From Herpetosiphon llansteffanensis (lineage in GTDB: Bacteria; Chloroflexota; Chloroflexia; Chloroflexales; Herpetosiphonaceae): a stretch of 64,000 nt of DNA. Position numbers and translations under genes: made by a program. The DNA lies in the NCBI RefSeq assembly GCF_003205875.1, contig NZ_PUBZ01000087.1:1-64000 (forward strand), in the 5' to 3' direction. Shown piece after piece: positions 10,001 through 20,212 of the stretch; positions within the stretch are counted from its first letter, which is position 1; each line of letters begins with the position of its first letter. The notes beneath the pieces were generated by a model that made no database searches, was not told the DNA's origin, and worked only from the letters and a program-made list of their open reading frames with translations.

Positions 10001-13000
10001 TTGGGTATTGGTCGTGCCATCCTGCGTGCCAGCAGGCGAAACCAAGCTCAGCGTGCCTGCTCCAGCGGTGTTCATGGTCAACAAGGTTGGGTCATATGAA
10101 ACACCAACGTTGATCAACTTGTTATCGCTCTTGTTACGCTGGGTAATTGGGAAACCTGTACCAACATTGGTGTTATCAACCAAGGTATTGGGATAATTTT
10201 GATTGAATTCCAAATTCAGGTTTGGCGTGCCGGGCATTGCGCCAACGGTTGAATCATCAACCTCAACAAACTCTGGCCGAATATTGTTGACGATATAGAC
10301 GTTATCGTTGTAGTCGTAGTTGATGCCGTTGAAGTCCATCGACAGCACATAGCTATTGGGAACCAAGACCCCGTTGTGATCGCGCAATGGCCAAGCCCGC
10401 AAATAGTGCTTGCCAACAGGATTATTGTACTGAGGATCACCCCAAGCAGTTTGTGAAATGATAAATTGGAAGATCCCGGTTGGGTTCAGATTAATATCAA
10501 ACACATCGCTGCCATCGTACAAGCGTGGCATATAGGTTTGGCCATCCGATGGATGGTGGGTACTGGATTCTTGCAGGGTGGTGCTGCCTTTAGCAGCCCA
10601 TGCAATATCGCTGGCGGTGCTGGTCGTACAGCACTGGTGCAAACCAGCCAACTGCACAACCCGCACCGGTTTGCTCGCATCGAAGCGCGTCCAATACGGT
10701 GAGATAACTTCCTCACCAATTTGGGTCAATGCGCCCCCATCACCATTCCATGACTGGCCAGGATAGACAATCTTCACGTCGTAGCCAAAGAAATCCATAA
10801 TTTGTTGGATATTTGGCTCGTCGTCGCCTTCGTTCTGCTTTTGCCACCAACCACGCAATTGAATAACCTTGTTTGGTTCGGTTGCATCGTTGGTGCGCAA
10901 CAGCATCTCACCCGAATAGGCAATACCTGGTGGATCACTCCGTGGATCAACTGGTGGCGTGAAATCCAAGCGAATATCGCGGAAAGTATTTGGCTGAAGA
11001 ATCGTTGGCAGGCTCAAGGTGCCGCTCAACGTCCAGACCCCAGTGATCGTCATGCTGCTGAGAATCAACGGGCCAGTGCCAGTGTTGCGCACTCGCACAA
11101 CTCCCGTATTGCGGAAGTAGTTGCGTGTGCCGCTACGAGCAGCTGGATTTTGAATCTTGCTGAACATCAGCCAATCGTTGTAAGGAACGTTATGTGATTC
11201 AACGTTTTCGATCTCAAGCTTGCCTGCGCCGAAACATGCAGCCGCCATCACTTGGGCCGTCATCAACGTTTTGAGTTGGCGTACAGCACTTTCGACTGCC
11301 GAAGTAAAGTTTTGGTCATTCAATTGACGGGTGCTGACCGCACCTTCAATTGAAGGCCGATACATGCCTTTGAGGCCCAAGGTTACGCCACCAGAGCCAA
11401 TTCGTGGCCCGCCCAGAATCACCAGCGGAATAAAGACCCGGTTGGTGGCTGGTGGCACAGTGACGGTTGGCGTAACGGTGACCGTTGGCGTACCTGGCGT
11501 TACCGTAATCGTTGGGGTAACGGTTGCGCTTGGTGTGCCAGGCGTTACCGTAATCGTTGGACTGCCCACGGTTGGGCTTGGCGTAAAGGTATTGGTTGGC
11601 TGAGTTGTGCCAGGTGTTGTTGGCACAGCAGTCGTTGTATTAGTTGGCGTATTCGATGGCGTAGCCGTGTTGGTTGCAGTCGAAGTTGCCGTGTTGGTTG
11701 GTGTGTTCGTTACCGTCGGTGTATTGGTCGACGTTGGCGTGTTGGTTGGCGTTTCGGTTGGGGTAGCAGTTGGTGGCTCCACGTATGGAGTAATAATCAC
11801 AAAGTTAATCTTTGTATTGAACCCACCATTAGCATCGATCGTTAAGCGATTATCATTAACTGTTGCCACCATCGTTTGGGTTGCGTGGCGCGTTGGCGCA
11901 CCACTTGCCCCTACCGAGGTGAAGTTGGTAAAGACATTGACTCCTTCGACATTGAGCGTATGGCGATCAGTCTCTGGCATTTGTTGCACTTGAGGATCGC
12001 CCACTGCCACGGTGACTGAGTAAATACCGTTTGGCAGCGCCATTTCCCACGAGCCAGGTGCTTTGACCCCACCGAAGCCAAACGAAATATCGTTGGCCCG
12101 CATGTGCATAAACGAATCGTAGCGTTTATCAATGTTTGGCACAAAGCGATACCGACCATTAGGATCAAGCGCAATTGGGGTGATCGTATCTGGATTGACC
12201 CAGCCGTAGTACAACGAGCCATCGCCTTGATCTTTTTCATTGCGATTGCCAAAGGCTTGACCCCAATCGCGCATGTAGCCAGCAGGCACAGCGGTCGAGG
12301 CACTTTGGAAGTTGACTTGAATTGGTGTGCTCAAGCTTGGCAAGCGAACTGGCCGCACGTTGCGCACAATAAAGACCAAATCTTGATATTCTAAGCCCGT
12401 CGTTGCTTCTTCAAACACCACCACATAGGTATTGGGCACGGTCGAATCGTTGGTGGTTTTGAGTGGGTAAACCCGCATATGGTGAGGGTTCGCCGCATCA
12501 AACGTGTTTAGGCTATCTTGGCCATAGACCACACGGTTCGCAACACCTGGCCATTGGGTATAGAAATCAAAGAACTCGTAGCCTGGTTCAAAGGTCAAAT
12601 TGCCAGTAACTGCTGGGTTTAGGCGCTGAGCGCTGGTATTGGGCACCGAGAAGATACTGGTGCGATTGACCCCAGCATTCTTAACTGGATACCACCCCAA
12701 AGTTGTTGCAGTTCCAGCAGGGCCAGTTGGGCCAAAGGCTGCCAATGGTTCCAAGGTAATTGGCGAAGTTGTGGCACGAGTAAAGAAATCTGTATAGACT
12801 TCTTGGCCGAGCAGCAACGATGTGCCATTCGTGCTATGAATTGTGGTGGTCGCTGGGTCATCATCGCCAACGCTCATCGGGAATTCATAGGTATCGATAA
12901 TCCATTGCAACGATGGCTCTGTACCATTGGCGTAGACCAAGCCCCGCAAAGCCCCGTCGATCTTAGGATTGATTGGGTCGTTGCTTTGGATTTGGATAAT

Positions 13001-15139
13001 TGCGCCTTTGGTGCCTAAGCTGGTTGTGGTATTGGCGCGCATCACCACATTCAAGCTAAGCGTCGCGCTTGGAGCCAAGGTGCGTGGGAAGCTGGGCACA
13101 TTGGTAATCACAAATGAGCTAGCTTCAGGCCCAATCAATTGCACGCCGGTCACGTTCAAATTGGCTTGACCAGTATTGCTAATCACAAAGGTTTGGGTCA
13201 GCGAATCGATCGAGCCACTCGTAGGCCGTGCTAAGTTGAACACGCGGCGAGCTGGCTTGATATCGATCCGTGGTTCTGGCTGAATATCAGGAGTCAGCAG
13301 GTAAATTTTTTCTGCCAAGTAGTCGGAAACATATAAGTTGCCGTTGGCAGTATTTTCAATCACATCAAGCGGCCCTGAGAAGTCTTTCATCCCAGGCAAG
13401 CCACCTTGCTCGCTAATGATTTCTTTGTTTGCACCAAGCGTCAGCACAACCAAATCTTTGCTCCCGCTATAACGGGTCACAATCAATTTGTTTTTAAGTG
13501 CGCCATTGAAGGTGTTTGATTTGTATTCAATCGTGCCGTTTGGCGATTTGTGCAAACCAAAATCCCACGAGAAGCCGCGATAATTGCGGTCTGGCTGGGT
13601 CCCAACTGGGTAGCCAACATTGCTGCCACCTGGCGCAACTTCGGCGGGATCAACAGCTGAGCTTGGGTTACCGCCGTTCATCACCCATTCACAGCGTTGG
13701 GGATTGGGGTGGCCATAGTAGCCGCCGGGTGTAACGCGGAAGAGAAAATCCGATTGGTCGGGAATGCGCGTGCTTGAGCTTGATGATAATTTTGGTACAT
13801 CAGGCCCAACATACGCACCATTGGTTGCCGCATCAAGCCGATTTTGACAAGGGCCATAATTCGACAAATTACCAGGCGAAGCTGGGGTGTTGCCGCCAGC
13901 AGCCGAGCCATTGGTTGCGGTATACAATTGGCCATTCGAGTGCCAAATCAGGTCATAGGCGTTACGCACACCAGAGGCATAAATCGTCACTGGAGCATTA
14001 GCGGCAAATGGGTCGTAGGTGCCACCATCTTCAGTTTGCACATTTAATGGTAACGTGCCCAGCCCAGTTTGATTGATCCGCAAGACTGCTGCGCCCAATT
14101 TGTGCTCTGGCCGCAAGTTCCAGCCATTATCAACAAAACCCATGGCGCTGTTGCTACCAACGGTCATATACAATGCGCCGTCGGGGCCAAACACCAAGCT
14201 ATTCGAAAGGTGGTCACGTGATGAACGTGGCATGCCAATCAAATAATCCTGAGCTGTGGTGAGATTTGCGCCGCTCAAACGCGTCAGCTTGCCGCTCCAA
14301 TCGGGGCCGCCACTCAACGCATAGGGGCTATGGGTGATCCACAAAATTGGGTTGGCTGCAGTTGCAGCAGGGTCAAACACCAAACCAATGATCATGCGAT
14401 CTTGGGTTGTGCCGGTGTAGGTGCGTACCGTTTGAATGGCCAAACTATTGGCGGTATTTAAGCTACCATCGGCGTTAATCGTGTAACGCACAATTTGGCC
14501 TTTGACGGTGGCAGCGTAGAGCTTGCCATCAGGGCCGATTGCCAATGAGGTATAGCCTTCATCGTTTGGCATGGTAATGCCGGTCGCAACCTTGTTAAAG
14601 CGAATATTGCCAGTTGCCGAAGGGCCACCAGCACTCCCAGTCGTAAAGACTGATTCATAGGCTTCAAACGGTTCGCCAGCAATATCGCGCAGCAAACTCT
14701 GGCTTGCTACCCCAACATTAACCCGAAAACGATATTGGGTAAATGGATCAAGATATTCGTTGGGATTGAGAATAATCACATCGCCCGCTGCTGATGTGGT
14801 CAGTCGCGCTGCAATTTCAAAACTATCGACCACCCGAATCAATTTGACAGACGCTGCTGTCAAGGTTTGGGGGTCAAGCCCACCATTAGGAATATAGACG
14901 TTTGCTGCGATGAAAATATCACGGTTGACCGAGGTCGAGCCATTGAGTGGCAAGGTGTCGGTTACCCGTGGAGCCTCTAGTAGGGCTTTAGCTTGAACTG
15001 GCGTGAGTGGTTGGCGCTGTTGCGCCGGAACCGCCGCCGCCACCTGAGTTGGCGGTGCGCCCACAAGCCAAAGGTTGCTAAACAAGAATGCTGCGAGCAC
15101 CCCATGCAACCAACGAACGATAGACCGCTTCATGGTCAT
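7013..15139 (-). CDS. Giant secreted multidomain beta-propeller/malectin/PKD protein
   Basis: Exported protein of 2708 aa. Signal peptide (about 1-36), SbsA-like Ig domain (55-165), glucose/sorbosone-dehydrogenase-type beta-propeller (175-625), choice-of-anchor-D domain (630-740), an unnamed domain (745-935), a malectin-like domain (945-1110) and a Thr/Pro-rich linker ending in RVFIPLV near 1233. A second series follows: anchor-D, the unnamed domain again, a concanavalin-like domain, malectin, Ig-like, PKD ([10 protein letters not shown]), malectin, the DWGQAFG-type malectin again, a second Thr/Pro linker, and the C-terminus [17 protein letters not shown] precedes the start; ATG 15139 or 15133 are both usable. 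Sugar-binding domains suggest a role in surface or extracellular polysaccharide interaction; an enzymatic role of the propeller is unproven. It is far longer than most relatives because of an internal duplication. Confidence 0.85.
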   Translation of the reverse strand: MTMKRSIVRWLHGVLAAFLFSNLWLVGAPPTQVAAAVPAQQRQPLTPVQAKALLEAPRVTDTLPLNGSTSVNRDIFIAANVYIPNGGLDPQTLTAASVKLIRVVDSFEIAARLTTSAAGDVIILNPNEYLDPFTQYRFRVNVGVASQSLLRDIAGEPFEAYESVFTTGSAGGPSATGNIRFNKVATGITMPNDEGYTSLAIGPDGKLYAATVKGQIVRYTINADGSLNTANSLAIQTVRTYTGTTQDRMIIGLVFDPAATAANPILWITHSPYALSGGPDWSGKLTRLSGANLTTAQDYLIGMPRSSRDHLSNSLVFGPDGALYMTVGSNSAMGFVDNGWNLRPEHKLGAAVLRINQTGLGTLPLNVQTEDGGTYDPFAANAPVTIYASGVRNAYDLIWHSNGQLYTATNGSAAGGNTPASPGNLSNYGPCQNRLDAATNGAYVGPDVPKLSSSSSTRIPDQSDFLFRVTPGGYYGHPNPQRCEWVMNGGNPSSAVDPAEVAPGGSNVGYPVGTQPDRNYRGFSWDFGLHKSPNGTIEYKSNTFNGALKNKLIVTRYSGSKDLVVLTLGANKEIISEQGGLPGMKDFSGPLDVIENTANGNLYVSDYLAEKIYLLTPDIQPEPRIDIKPARRVFNLARPTSGSIDSLTQTFVISNTGQANLNVTGVQLIGPEASSFVITNVPSFPRTLAPSATLSLNVVMRANTTTSLGTKGAIIQIQSNDPINPKIDGALRGLVYANGTEPSLQWIIDTYEFPMSVGDDDPATTTIHSTNGTSLLLGQEVYTDFFTRATTSPITLEPLAAFGPTGPAGTATTLGWYPVKNAGVNRTSIFSVPNTSAQRLNPAVTGNLTFEPGYEFFDFYTQWPGVANRVVYGQDSLNTFDAANPHHMRVYPLKTTNDSTVPNTYVVVFEEATTGLEYQDLVFIVRNVRPVRLPSLSTPIQVNFQSASTAVPAGYMRDWGQAFGNRNEKDQGDGSLYYGWVNPDTITPIALDPNGRYRFVPNIDKRYDSFMHMRANDISFGFGGVKAPGSWEMALPNGIYSVTVAVGDPQVQQMPETDRHTLNVEGVNVFTNFTSVGASGAPTRHATQTMVATVNDNRLTIDANGGFNTKINFVIITPYVEPPTATPTETPTNTPTSTNTPTVTNTPTNTATSTATNTATPSNTPTNTTTAVPTTPGTTQPTNTFTPSPTVGSPTITVTPGTPSATVTPTITVTPGTPTVTVTPTVTVPPATNRVFIPLVILGGPRIGSGGVTLGLKGMYRPSIEGAVSTRQLNDQNFTSAVESAVRQLKTLMTAQVMAAACFGAGKLEIENVESHNVPYNDWLMFSKIQNPAARSGTRNYFRNTGVVRVRNTGTGPLILSSMTITGVWTLSGTLSLPTILQPNTFRDIRLDFTPPVDPRSDPPGIAYSGEMLLRTNDATEPNKVIQLRGWWQKQNEGDDEPNIQQIMDFFGYDVKIVYPGQSWNGDGGALTQIGEEVISPYWTRFDASKPVRVVQLAGLHQCCTTSTASDIAWAAKGSTTLQESSTHHPSDGQTYMPRLYDGSDVFDINLNPTGIFQFIISQTAWGDPQYNNPVGKHYLRAWPLRDHNGVLVPNSYVLSMDFNGINYDYNDNVYIVNNIRPEFVEVDDSTVGAMPGTPNLNLEFNQNYPNTLVDNTNVGTGFPITQRNKSDNKLINVGVSYDPTLLTMNTAGAGTLSLVSPAGTQDGTTNTQVNALQLPFNAQASRFVISTRIEGSVAGFTSANRQAGIFWGMEQDNYLKLMISSASTQPVIVFSNETNGTSATVATSPAIASPANVVATELRLSGDPKTGVATAAYRLITAANPNPSFTTLGQVTLTGGRYQRFFDRKVNAGIVTTHKTNTTFTTVFDKFAISLDEPTAARPVVARVDVGSANSFTDSAGNVWQADTGLFEPSNAVAEGTGTPAIENTVDDTLYQTYRGNVGNPTRTITYNLTVPATVQSVDVRLHFAELYWGAPGGGAAGPGKRVFDVRAEGETILDNFDITASVGAARTALIVPINGIPVVDGQLQLAFDAEMDFASISAIEVFASTVNGNVPPTANAGADQQVALGATVNLAGTSSDFEATTVTGAWTQLEGPAVTLTGTGNNRSFTAPASATTLVFRFTATDAGGASSSDTVTILVGNKPIEQVVAVSNGPSSPNDAITFQAVVACGSNVNFAWNFGDGTPVVNESTGKVRHAFATKGNYTVTVTASNGSSSVSTSLQVQVLPLLTRFNAGGFSSLTTPDGVRWAADSFSQNGSTSNPGNLGDVANTDNDALYYDDRFASGAATATLDYAIPVPVSGQYTVRLHFAEIFFGVTSGVAGGTGKRVFDVNIEGNRVLNDYDPTLAVGAKAADTRLFTVNVTDGVLNLQFAPEASRPTVSAIEVFGAQNLTFATPTALPSPTNTPIGTFTPTPQGTFFLKVNFQPNDSGPVPNGYVKDYGQGYGLRQDPGQGSGLSYGWIDSAGQPKSLISDPRRRNVNSDTRLDTLMHMQLTTGGGKWEAAVPNGVYDVSVAVGDAQAGGTAMSHNVTIEGVVAINQFVPPANAANGSASLHQTNTVRVTVSDGKLTVDPVGGTNTKINYLDINWFGALATNTPTNTPTDVPTNTPTNTATATATDTPTNTATATITETPTNTPTNTETPTPSNTPTNTATLEPGITPTNTHTPTITSTPTETATPTATVSVTPTATTGTGTYVVFLPYTAKGN

Positions 15140-15463
15140 GACCCCTCCTGGAACAGCTTGTGACCCGTAGCGAGTTGTGGTTTTAAGCGTTTAACGCGCA
15201 AAAAACCGAATCAATCACGATCGATCAAAAAAAGTGCGTTTGCTACGGGCCATCGTTATCGATCAGTATATCAGTTGAGATTAACTAAAAGTACGGTATT
15301 GTTATATACAATGGTACTAATTTTGTCAATCTTTACAGTGCGTATTTTGGTTTGCTTGGCCAAAATTTGCATGAATTTTAATGCTTTTTGGTACTATTTT
15401 AATGTTTTTAAAAACATTTTTAAGGAATTCACGTCATGACGCAGCAACGATCGGTTTAGTCGA
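15140..15463. promoter_or_regulatory. AT-rich upstream region of the giant secreted-protein gene
   Basis: No gene. The stretch 15250-15430 is strongly AT-rich compared with its surroundings, and a TATACT box can be read on the minus strand at 15270-15265 without a good -35 partner. This is the expected promoter region of the 2708-aa protein gene; the exact promoter is not resolved. Confidence 0.4.
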
Positions 15464-15496
15464 GCGTGGAGCCATCAACCAGTGACGACTCCACGC
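15464..15496 (-). terminator. Possible terminator of the 1049-aa secreted-protein gene
   Basis: Inverted repeat GCGTGGAG / CTCCACGC separated by 17 nt, directly after the minus-strand stop codon at 15505. The tract beyond it (CTAAACC) is not U-rich, so termination strength is doubtful. Confidence 0.4.
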
Positions 15497-15504
15497 CATC
15501 GTGC

Positions 15505-18500
15505 TTAGTTTTTGAGCGTGTATGGCAGCCAAATGCGATACGTCGGTTGGTCAACGGTCACGGTTACGCTTGGCGTTTCCGTTTGGGTTGGCGTGTTGGT
15601 CGGCGTATTGCTTGGCGTAAGCGTCACGGTCGGCGTATTGGTTGGTGTCAGCGTGCCAGTCGCTGTTGGCGACGGCGTATTGGTATTGGTTGGCGTGTTG
15701 CTGGCCGTCACGGTTGGCGTATTGGTTGGCGTGTTGGTCACGGTCGGCGATGGGGTATTGGTTGCCGTCGGCGATGGTGTGACCGTTGGCGTAACATTAG
15801 CAATGTTCAGAATTGGCCCCCAAACCTCAATCGCCGAAATTTTGCCTTGATCAACATTGCCCGGCTGGCCACTTGGTAAGCTAATATTCACCGCGCCATC
15901 GCTAATATTGGTGCTGAAGGTTTTGGTAATTGGTCGGAACGTCGCACCAGTTTCGCTGAAAATATCGAAATTGGTCAACACGGTTGTGCCTTCAATTTGC
16001 ACATTGAATTTACGCTGGTTTGACCCTGGCCGCCCATTGGTTCCCCAATAGAGTTCAGCAAAGTGCAAGCGCACCGCATATGTCCCAGTGCTGCTGACCG
16101 GAATCGTGTATTGCACCGGCGAACCGCCTGTATTGCGCTCGGAACAGTACAACCGATCAAAGTCGCGAGTCACATTGTAAATTTGCGGGCACGAAACCCC
16201 GGGAATCAAGACATACGTGCCGCCGCCAGTTGAATATGGACGGCTGGCATTCGTATCAGGACTCCACAGTGCGCCGTCGTTGGTCGTCCAATCACGATCG
16301 CCGCTGTTGATTCGCGCTACAATATCGCGATAACTCAAACGGAAGAAATCGAAAATAAATGAGATCGTGTTTGGTGTGCCATGATTGGTTGCCAAAATTC
16401 CAGTTGGGGTTCCTGTATTGAAGAACCACAATGGAACGTTGATTGTGCCAATTGCTATCCATGTGTTGCCTGTGGTTTTATAGTAGGCCGTCATGGTCTG
16501 CGCAGCTGGATTTCCGTCTAAGCGCAGGTCAATATTGCTTGCACCAGGCAAAACCATGCTTGGGTTATTGTTGGTTGGATTGATTTGCAGGTTTCCTGCA
16601 ACTTCCATGGCAAATTGCAAACCAGTGTCGCCACTTGTGCCATCGCCATTCAAATTGGCTGTCGCCACCAACTTCACGTAGTTATCTTGGTTGGGGCCAA
16701 AGAACAGGCCCGCCGCTTGATTGCCCTCAGGCGTGCGCCCAAGGAACATTTCAGTAATTCGGGTTTCGACACGGAAGTTGCGATGGGGATCAAAGCCAAG
16801 TTGCAAGGCATTAGCTTGGGTGTTGATCGCGCCAGCATTGGTGCCTTCGGTGGTGATGATATTGGTAAAGCCACCAGCAGCGCCAACCGCAATCTTGGCT
16901 TCGGCGGTGCGGGTTACGCCGTTGGTAATTTGCACCCCAGTAAAGCCAGTATTGGCAACTTTGCCCAATGGCGCATCGCCAGGATTCCAATTGAATTCAA
17001 CTGGCAATTTGGTATTCGTGCCGTTAGCAGCATCAAAATACAACTGGTCGTTGACATCGAGAATTCCATCGTTGTCATCATCAGGATCGGTCAAATCGGA
17101 GATCATATCGCCATCGAAATCGTTGGGCACGCTGGCACGGCTACACAGGTTGGTGCCATTTTGATCTTCATCAAAATCGGAGTAGCCGTCGTTATCGCTA
17201 TCGACCGCGCTCGAATAGGGCGGCGGTGGCGGACAATTGGGCAAATCTTCTGGCTCAAGGATGGTAATTGCATCGCTGCCAAATTCGGCTACGTAAATTA
17301 CGCCCTTGGCATCGGTTACCACATCGAGCGGTTGATTGAACTTGGCCAAGGTCTGAATGCTGGTTGGTTTGCCAGTTGCATCGAGCTGCACGCGGCTAAC
17401 ATCTTGATTTTGGCCATAGGTTGCCACAATCAAATTGCCTTGCAACGCGCCACCAAATGCATTGCTAATGTAGGCCGTGATGCCGTTGGTTGATGGGCGG
17501 AAATCGTAGGTCAAGGCTGGCGGATTGTAGTTTGGCGGCGTTGGCAAACCTTGGGCATTGCCATTGTTGAGCACACATTCGCCACGGGCTGGGTTAGGAT
17601 GCCCGCCATACGAGCCTTGGGTCACGATTTTGAGCGTATCGGGCAAATAACGGGGGTTGATTTCAACGCCACCAGGGCATTGAGCTGCGCTTGGCGTATC
17701 GCCATAGCCATCGTTACCGCCGTTGACATTGGCATAAAATTTATTGTTCAGCCAAATAAAATCATAGACATTGCGATAGCCAGTTGCATAAATTTCAAAC
17801 TGGCCAGCAAATGGCGTTAAGGCCGAGGCACTATTGACGTTTTTAACATCAATGCCAGCGCTTGGAAATCCTGCGCTGCGTACATTCGCCCGCAAAATTG
17901 CCGCCGAAAGATAATATTCGGCCAAATTGCTGAAGTGAGCGCTTGGCGCACCATTGTTGGTGTTGCTCGACGACGAAATATACATCCAGCCGTCTGGGCC
18001 CCAAACAATGCTGTTGGTGCTGTGGTTTTCGCGTGAACGAGGCAAGCCTTTGATGATGTCGGTTGACGTAGCAAAATTATTGGTGCTAACCAATTTGCTA
18101 ATCGTGCCCGAGCGGGTGTTGATTTTCTGCGAGGTTGTATCGCTGTTGTAGCCATAGCGTGGGTCGCTATGCGAAACATACAAAATCATGTTCGCTGGTG
18201 TTGATGCTGGATCGAACAAAACCCCAATCAGTTGACGGCCATTCACGCCGGTTGCAGGCGAGCCATCTTCATTGGTATTGGGATAATTGTAAATTGTTTC
18301 GATAACTTGAACAGCAGTTGCTTGATGGGTGGTTGGATTGAGCGTAATTGCAAAAATCCGTCCATTAAATTGGCTGACATACAAGCGCCCATCGGGGCCA
18401 AACACCATGCCGGTTGGGCTATCGAAGAGCGAAGCACCAGTTAATGCAGAGCTGGAATTGAAAATTGTTTGGCGAAAAAAACTAATGCTGCCAGAATGTA

Positions 18501-18654
18501 CATGTTGGCGCTCAGCATTATAACTATATTGAATCGTCGAGCGCGTTTGAGCGGCGGCATCATGAGTCGCTGGTTGCAGCAACCACCCCCCAGTCAACAG
18601 ACTGAAGAGCACTATCATCACAACCACACGGGCATGAAACTGTCGTTTGATCAT
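15505..18654 (-). CDS. Secreted beta-propeller/malectin protein with Ca-binding repeats
   Basis: Exported protein of 1049 aa. Signal peptide (about 1-35), glucose/sorbosone-dehydrogenase-type propeller (about 40-470), Asp-rich thrombospondin type 3-like calcium repeats (DSDNDGYSDFDEDQNG and DPDDDNDG, about 481-535), a concanavalin-like domain with QAAGLFFGPNQDNYVKL (575-760), a malectin domain with [11 protein letters not shown] (about 780-940), a Thr/Pro-rich linker, and the terminus YRIWLPYTLKN. ATG 18654 is chosen because AAAGGA lies 6 nt upstream; an ATG at 18675 adds 7 residues. It shares propeller, concanavalin-like and malectin modules with the 2708-aa neighbour, so the pair is a paralogous surface-protein cluster. 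Function unproven. Confidence 0.85.
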   Translation of the reverse strand: MIKRQFHARVVVMIVLFSLLTGGWLLQPATHDAAAQTRSTIQYSYNAERQHVHSGSISFFRQTIFNSSSALTGASLFDSPTGMVFGPDGRLYVSQFNGRIFAITLNPTTHQATAVQVIETIYNYPNTNEDGSPATGVNGRQLIGVLFDPASTPANMILYVSHSDPRYGYNSDTTSQKINTRSGTISKLVSTNNFATSTDIIKGLPRSRENHSTNSIVWGPDGWMYISSSSNTNNGAPSAHFSNLAEYYLSAAILRANVRSAGFPSAGIDVKNVNSASALTPFAGQFEIYATGYRNVYDFIWLNNKFYANVNGGNDGYGDTPSAAQCPGGVEINPRYLPDTLKIVTQGSYGGHPNPARGECVLNNGNAQGLPTPPNYNPPALTYDFRPSTNGITAYISNAFGGALQGNLIVATYGQNQDVSRVQLDATGKPTSIQTLAKFNQPLDVVTDAKGVIYVAEFGSDAITILEPEDLPNCPPPPPYSSAVDSDNDGYSDFDEDQNGTNLCSRASVPNDFDGDMISDLTDPDDDNDGILDVNDQLYFDAANGTNTKLPVEFNWNPGDAPLGKVANTGFTGVQITNGVTRTAEAKIAVGAAGGFTNIITTEGTNAGAINTQANALQLGFDPHRNFRVETRITEMFLGRTPEGNQAAGLFFGPNQDNYVKLVATANLNGDGTSGDTGLQFAMEVAGNLQINPTNNNPSMVLPGASNIDLRLDGNPAAQTMTAYYKTTGNTWIAIGTINVPLWFFNTGTPTGILATNHGTPNTISFIFDFFRLSYRDIVARINSGDRDWTTNDGALWSPDTNASRPYSTGGGTYVLIPGVSCPQIYNVTRDFDRLYCSERNTGGSPVQYTIPVSSTGTYAVRLHFAELYWGTNGRPGSNQRKFNVQIEGTTVLTNFDIFSETGATFRPITKTFSTNISDGAVNISLPSGQPGNVDQGKISAIEVWGPILNIANVTPTVTPSPTATNTPSPTVTNTPTNTPTVTASNTPTNTNTPSPTATGTLTPTNTPTVTLTPSNTPTNTPTQTETPSVTVTVDQPTYRIWLPYTLKN

Positions 18655-18675
18655 CACAAATCCTTTCGAGAACAT

Positions 18676-19226
18676 GAGCGAGCGCAGATCAACCTGCTAT
18701 GCCAAATTCTTGCTGGTGCTACGCCTATGATCGTGCCGAGATCAGCGAGGCATGTCAAGCGACAGGTCACGTTGTACGGGAATGTGGTGACATCTTAACA
18801 ATTGAAGCCATACACCAGATGGCATAACGCTCATAACTCGTCCTCTGTTTGTGAACTATAGCGCATAGCAGCATGCTTGTCGTGGGAATTATGGCCTATA
18901 CTCAGGCGCTATTTCTGTGAGGAGCCACACTCCACCTTATGGGTGAAGCATGGGTGATAAAAGTTAAATCTATTTAACCTTTTCGGCCCATTACAGCACA
19001 TCCACACACTCAAGCGCTGTTCAAGCCGATTATTATCACAGCATCTGCATATCAAGTAACTCTATTACAGCATATGGTTGGTTTTTTGTGCGCACGGTTT
19101 TTTAAGAATTAAGCCTGTGCTGGCCAATTTTGTGGGCAATTTAGCCGAAAGCCCACGCCATGCGCTAGAATAGCAACAGACTTTCATTCGATGCTGCATG
19201 AAAGTGACATTCACTAGGAGGTTCTT
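18676..19226. promoter_or_regulatory. Divergent upstream region of secreted-protein gene and arginase
   Basis: No gene seen in 551 bp. Two inverted repeats stand out: GTTAAAT-CT-ATTTAAC at 18964-18979, and CTTTCAT-10 nt-ATGAAAG at 19181-19204, 10 nt before the arginase ribosome-binding site. A TAGAAT box at 19166-19171 could be a -10 element for arginase but has no clear -35. Operator function is inferred from position and symmetry only. Confidence 0.4.
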
Positions 19227-20153
19227 GTGCTAATCGATCTTATCGGTGTCCCGCTCGATTTGGGTCAAGGGCGGCGTGGCGTGGACATGGGACCAAGCGC
19301 AATTCGTTATGCAGGCTTACGTCCACAATTAGAGGAGCTTGGTCATACCGTCATTGATCGAGGCAACCTGACGACCAGTATTGCCGAAACGCTCCCCGTG
19401 GGCGACCTTACCCTGCGCTATTTCGAGCCAATTCGCGATACCTTAGTGCAATTAGCCAACGAAGTTGACCAATCGTGTAGCCAAGGCCATGTGCCGGTTG
19501 TGCTCGGCGGCGACCATAGCATTGGCTTAGGCTCGGTCAGCGGCGCTGCCCACAATCGCGATATTGGGGTGCTCTGGATCGATGCCCATGGTGATTTTAA
19601 TATTCCCAGCACCTCGCCATCGGGCAATATTCATGGCATGCCGTTGGCAGCGCTGTGTGGCTATGGCGACGAACGCTTAATCCACTTGAGCGGCCAGCGT
19701 CTAGCCAATTCGATGATCAATCCGCATCACGTGGCCTTAGTCGCGGTGCGCGATCTCGACCCTGAGGAACGCCAACTCTTAACCGAGGCTGGGGTGCAGG
19801 TGTTTGCCACCGAATATATTGATCGCTATGGCATGTATGAAACCATGGTGCGGGCCATCAGCGTTGCCAATCAAGGCCGCGATGGCTTCTATGTGAGCTT
19901 CGACCTTGATGTGCTTGATCCGGCGGTTGCGCCAGGCGTTGGCACACCAGTCCCTGGCGGCTTAACCTACCGCGAAGCCCACTTAGCAGCGGAGTTAATC
20001 GCCGAATCAGGCCGCATGATTGGGCTGGACATTGTTGAGGTCAATCCGATCCTTGACGATCGCAATCGCACGGCAACGGTTGCGGTTGAAATTGCGCTTT
20101 CAGCACTTGGCAAGCGGGTTTGGCACAAACAGCAACCACGCACAGCACTCTAA
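19227..20153 (+). CDS. rocF: Arginase
   Basis: Ureohydrolase of 308 aa that hydrolyses arginine to ornithine and urea. The two-manganese site is complete: H97 in GGDHSIG, D119, H121 and D123 in DAHGDFN, D226 and D228 in FDLDVLDP. Length and the N-terminal LIGVPLDLGQGRRGVDMGP are typical of arginase rather than agmatinase. It starts with GTG at 19227, supported by AGGAGG six nt upstream. It is a single-gene unit ending at a shared hairpin. Arginase is favoured over formimidoylglutamase or agmatinase by overall sequence. Confidence 0.93.
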   Translation: MLIDLIGVPLDLGQGRRGVDMGPSAIRYAGLRPQLEELGHTVIDRGNLTTSIAETLPVGDLTLRYFEPIRDTLVQLANEVDQSCSQGHVPVVLGGDHSIGLGSVSGAAHNRDIGVLWIDAHGDFNIPSTSPSGNIHGMPLAALCGYGDERLIHLSGQRLANSMINPHHVALVAVRDLDPEERQLLTEAGVQVFATEYIDRYGMYETMVRAISVANQGRDGFYVSFDLDVLDPAVAPGVGTPVPGGLTYREAHLAAELIAESGRMIGLDIVEVNPILDDRNRTATVAVEIALSALGKRVWHKQQPRTAL

Positions 20154-20163
20154 ATCTTAAACA

Positions 20164-20193
20164 ACAAAAGCGGGGCGCATGCCCCGCTTTTGT
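20164..20193. terminator. Bidirectional terminator between arginase and anchor-B protein
   Basis: Perfect inverted repeat ACAAAAGCGGGGC / GCCCCGCTTTTGT around a GCAT centre. It places a U-rich tract on each strand, and both convergent genes end within 20 nt of it. Confidence 0.85.
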
Positions 20194-20212
20194 GATCTCC
20201 AAAGGCATAACG

